From positions 21,278,755 through 21,342,754 of the forward strand of contig NC_088871.1 in NCBI RefSeq assembly GCF_032884065.1: a stretch of DNA of 64,000 nt, written 5' to 3'. Within the stretch, counting starts at the first letter, position 1. The number at the start of each line of letters is the position of its first letter. The translations under genes and the position numbers were made by a program. The stretch is from Artemia franciscana (taxonomy: Eukaryota > Arthropoda > Branchiopoda > Anostraca > Artemiidae). Shown piece by piece: positions 62,818 through 64,000 of this stretch. The notes beneath the pieces were generated by a model. It ran no database searches. It saw nothing but the letters and a program-made list of their open reading frames with translations, and was not told where the DNA came from.

Positions 62818-63156
62818 GTCATGAAATTAGTTGCCGTCATTTTTGCTTTGACGGTGACGTCATTCAAGTTATATAAGACATATGTTCACGTAGAAATCTA
62901 TTAATGTTTAAGTTTACAATGACTGATGAAGATGCTCAAAGAGTCTATGCCAAAAAACTTGCTGCTGATAGAGAAAGTCAGAAAAGAAAGCGTGCCGAGG
63001 AACTATCAGCAGCAAGTTTTTTGGCATAGACTCTTTGAGCATCTTCATCAGTCATTGTAAACTTAAACATTAATAGAGTTCTACGTGAACATATGTCTTA
63101 TATAACTTGAATGACGTCACCGTCAAAGAAAAAATGACGACAACAAATTTCATGAC
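62818..63156. repeat. 154-bp inverted repeat with 31-bp spacer
   Basis: Left arm 62818-62971, right arm 63003-63156, few mismatches, spacer 62972-63002. Each arm carries TGACGTCA/CGTCA sites, TTATATAAG, and the start of the N-terminal ORF (MTDEDAQRVYAKKLAAD). The spacer encodes the next part (ESQKRKRAEE) on the plus strand. Confidence 0.85.
62869..62921 (+). promoter_or_regulatory. Putative promoter of the Helitron N-terminal ORF
   Basis: TTATATAAG (62869-62877) lies 42 bp before the ATG at 62919, downstream of TGACGTCA. A mirror-image copy is in the other arm of the inverted repeat. A similar leader occurs before the N-terminal ORFs near 29757 and 45024. Promoter function is inferred. Confidence 0.4.
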
Positions 63157-63279
63157 GTCAGCCGACACAGAAACATGACGTCACCTGACAACTAATTTCA
63201 TGACGTTAGCCGACACAGAAACATGACGTCACCTGATCCACAGATCCACAGACAGACAACTTATTTATATATATATAGA

Positions 63280-63442
63280 TATAGATAGATAGATGTGCCG
63301 GTGTCCCGGTCGTCATTTGTGTCCCGATGTCCCTGTTTTAATTTCGTCAGTTGAAAACATGACGTCAGTCGACACACAAACATGACGTCACCCGACAGAC
63401 AGACCCACACACACACAGACAACTTATTTTTATATATATAGT
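63280..63442 (-). mobile_element. Helitron 5' fragment
   Basis: Short minisatellite, GACGTCAGTCGACAC and GACGTCACCCGACAGAC blocks, CA repeat and a 5' end whose terminal GA is altered (TATATAGTAGA). Confidence 0.5.
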
Positions 63443-64000
63443 AGATTGTTCCGAGTTTGCATCCGTCACGATGTCTAAGATTGAAAAGGATAAAGTTCAA
63501 CTGGATGCAAAGGCAATTTATGTTTTTAACGACGTAAAACTTGTGAATATACAACATTCTTCGCTGCCCCATTGTCTGTGCATATAAATAGATTGTCAGG
63601 TTTACCGACTCTTGAACATGCAACGTATAATTGTCCATGGGAAAAACAATCCATATTCAGATCTATACCTCATGATTCTAATGATTGCCCTTGAGCTTTG
63701 TTGATGGTGATTGCTAATCGAACATTGCCTGTGTTTCCGTCGTCATTTATATATCCCCCCTGTGCCCCCGGCGTCAATAAATTTTTAATTTTTTCCCTTT
63801 TTTTCTTTTTAGTTTTTTTTATTGGTTTTTACCTTTTTTAGGTTTTTTAGTTTTTTTCTTTTTTCTTTTTAGTTTTTTTTTGAAGTTTTTATCTTTTTAG
63901 TTTTTTTATTTTTATTTTTTTAGTTTTCTTTTTTCCTTTTTTTTAAGTTTTTTTCCTTTTCTTAGTTTTTTTCTTTTTTAGTTCTTTTATTTTTTACCTT
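63443..64000 (-). mobile_element. Helitron E7, cut by the window edge
   Basis: Helicase tail 63528-63725, minisatellite and T-rich block running off the window. At its left a 70-bp unique piece (GTTCCGAGTTTGCATCCGTC, then an open MSKIEKDKVQLDAKAIYVF on the plus strand) occupies the place of the (TA)n tract. Possibly a captured host fragment. Confidence 0.5.

Overview
The window is animal nuclear DNA: strongly AT-rich, with short exons, GT-AG introns, non-LTR, Penelope-like and Helitron transposons, long (TA)n tracts and a 100-N scaffold gap. The only recognisable host genes are two neighbours on the minus strand. The exon style, the Helitrons and the repeats suggest an arthropod; a crustacean such as brine shrimp is my guess, not something the sequence proves.

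Layout. 1-9.2 kb: four phase-compatible exons of an adenylate-kinase-like gene (minus). 9.2-15.7 kb: intergenic DNA, or further 5' intron of that gene, filled with diverged dispersed and tandem repeats and a LINE tail. 15.7-52 kb: the 3' half of ALAD (porphobilinogen synthase, haem synthesis, minus), with the stop-codon exon at 15769-15836, then 19060-19159 and 20703-20819. A very large intron follows, and the next upstream exon occurs twice, at 36306-36537 (three single-base indels) and 51645-51877 (intact). Earlier ALAD exons lie beyond 64 kb.

22.9-64 kb is almost entirely one Helitron community. Elements start with TC (usually TCTATATATATAAAAATAAG), carry a TGACGTCA palindrome close to that end, then an A-rich CTAAAAA block (T-rich on the other strand), a GACGACCGGGACACAGGG-type minisatellite, the last ~200 bp of a Pif1-like helicase gene and a (TA)n tract. 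They end in GC-rich hairpins followed by CTAG, and sit precisely between A and T. One decayed helicase gene and a Penelope-like reverse-transcriptase gene split by a Helitron are included.

The 25124-37101 segment is repeated as 37202-52431 on the other side of the N gap. The repeat ends exactly at the gap edges, so I read it as two overlapping or allelic contigs placed in tandem, not as a proven genomic duplication. One copy has a 3.3 kb Helitron pair inside a (TA)n tract where the other has an uninterrupted tract.

The most interesting biology is how the Helitrons grow and nest. There are composites with two 5' ends and one 3' end that moved as units, (TA)n tracts inside the elements that serve as landing sites for further Helitrons, a 3' end with two hairpin-CTAG modules, directly abutting CTAG|TC junctions, and captured tRNA-like and promoter segments, one of them arranged as a large inverted repeat.
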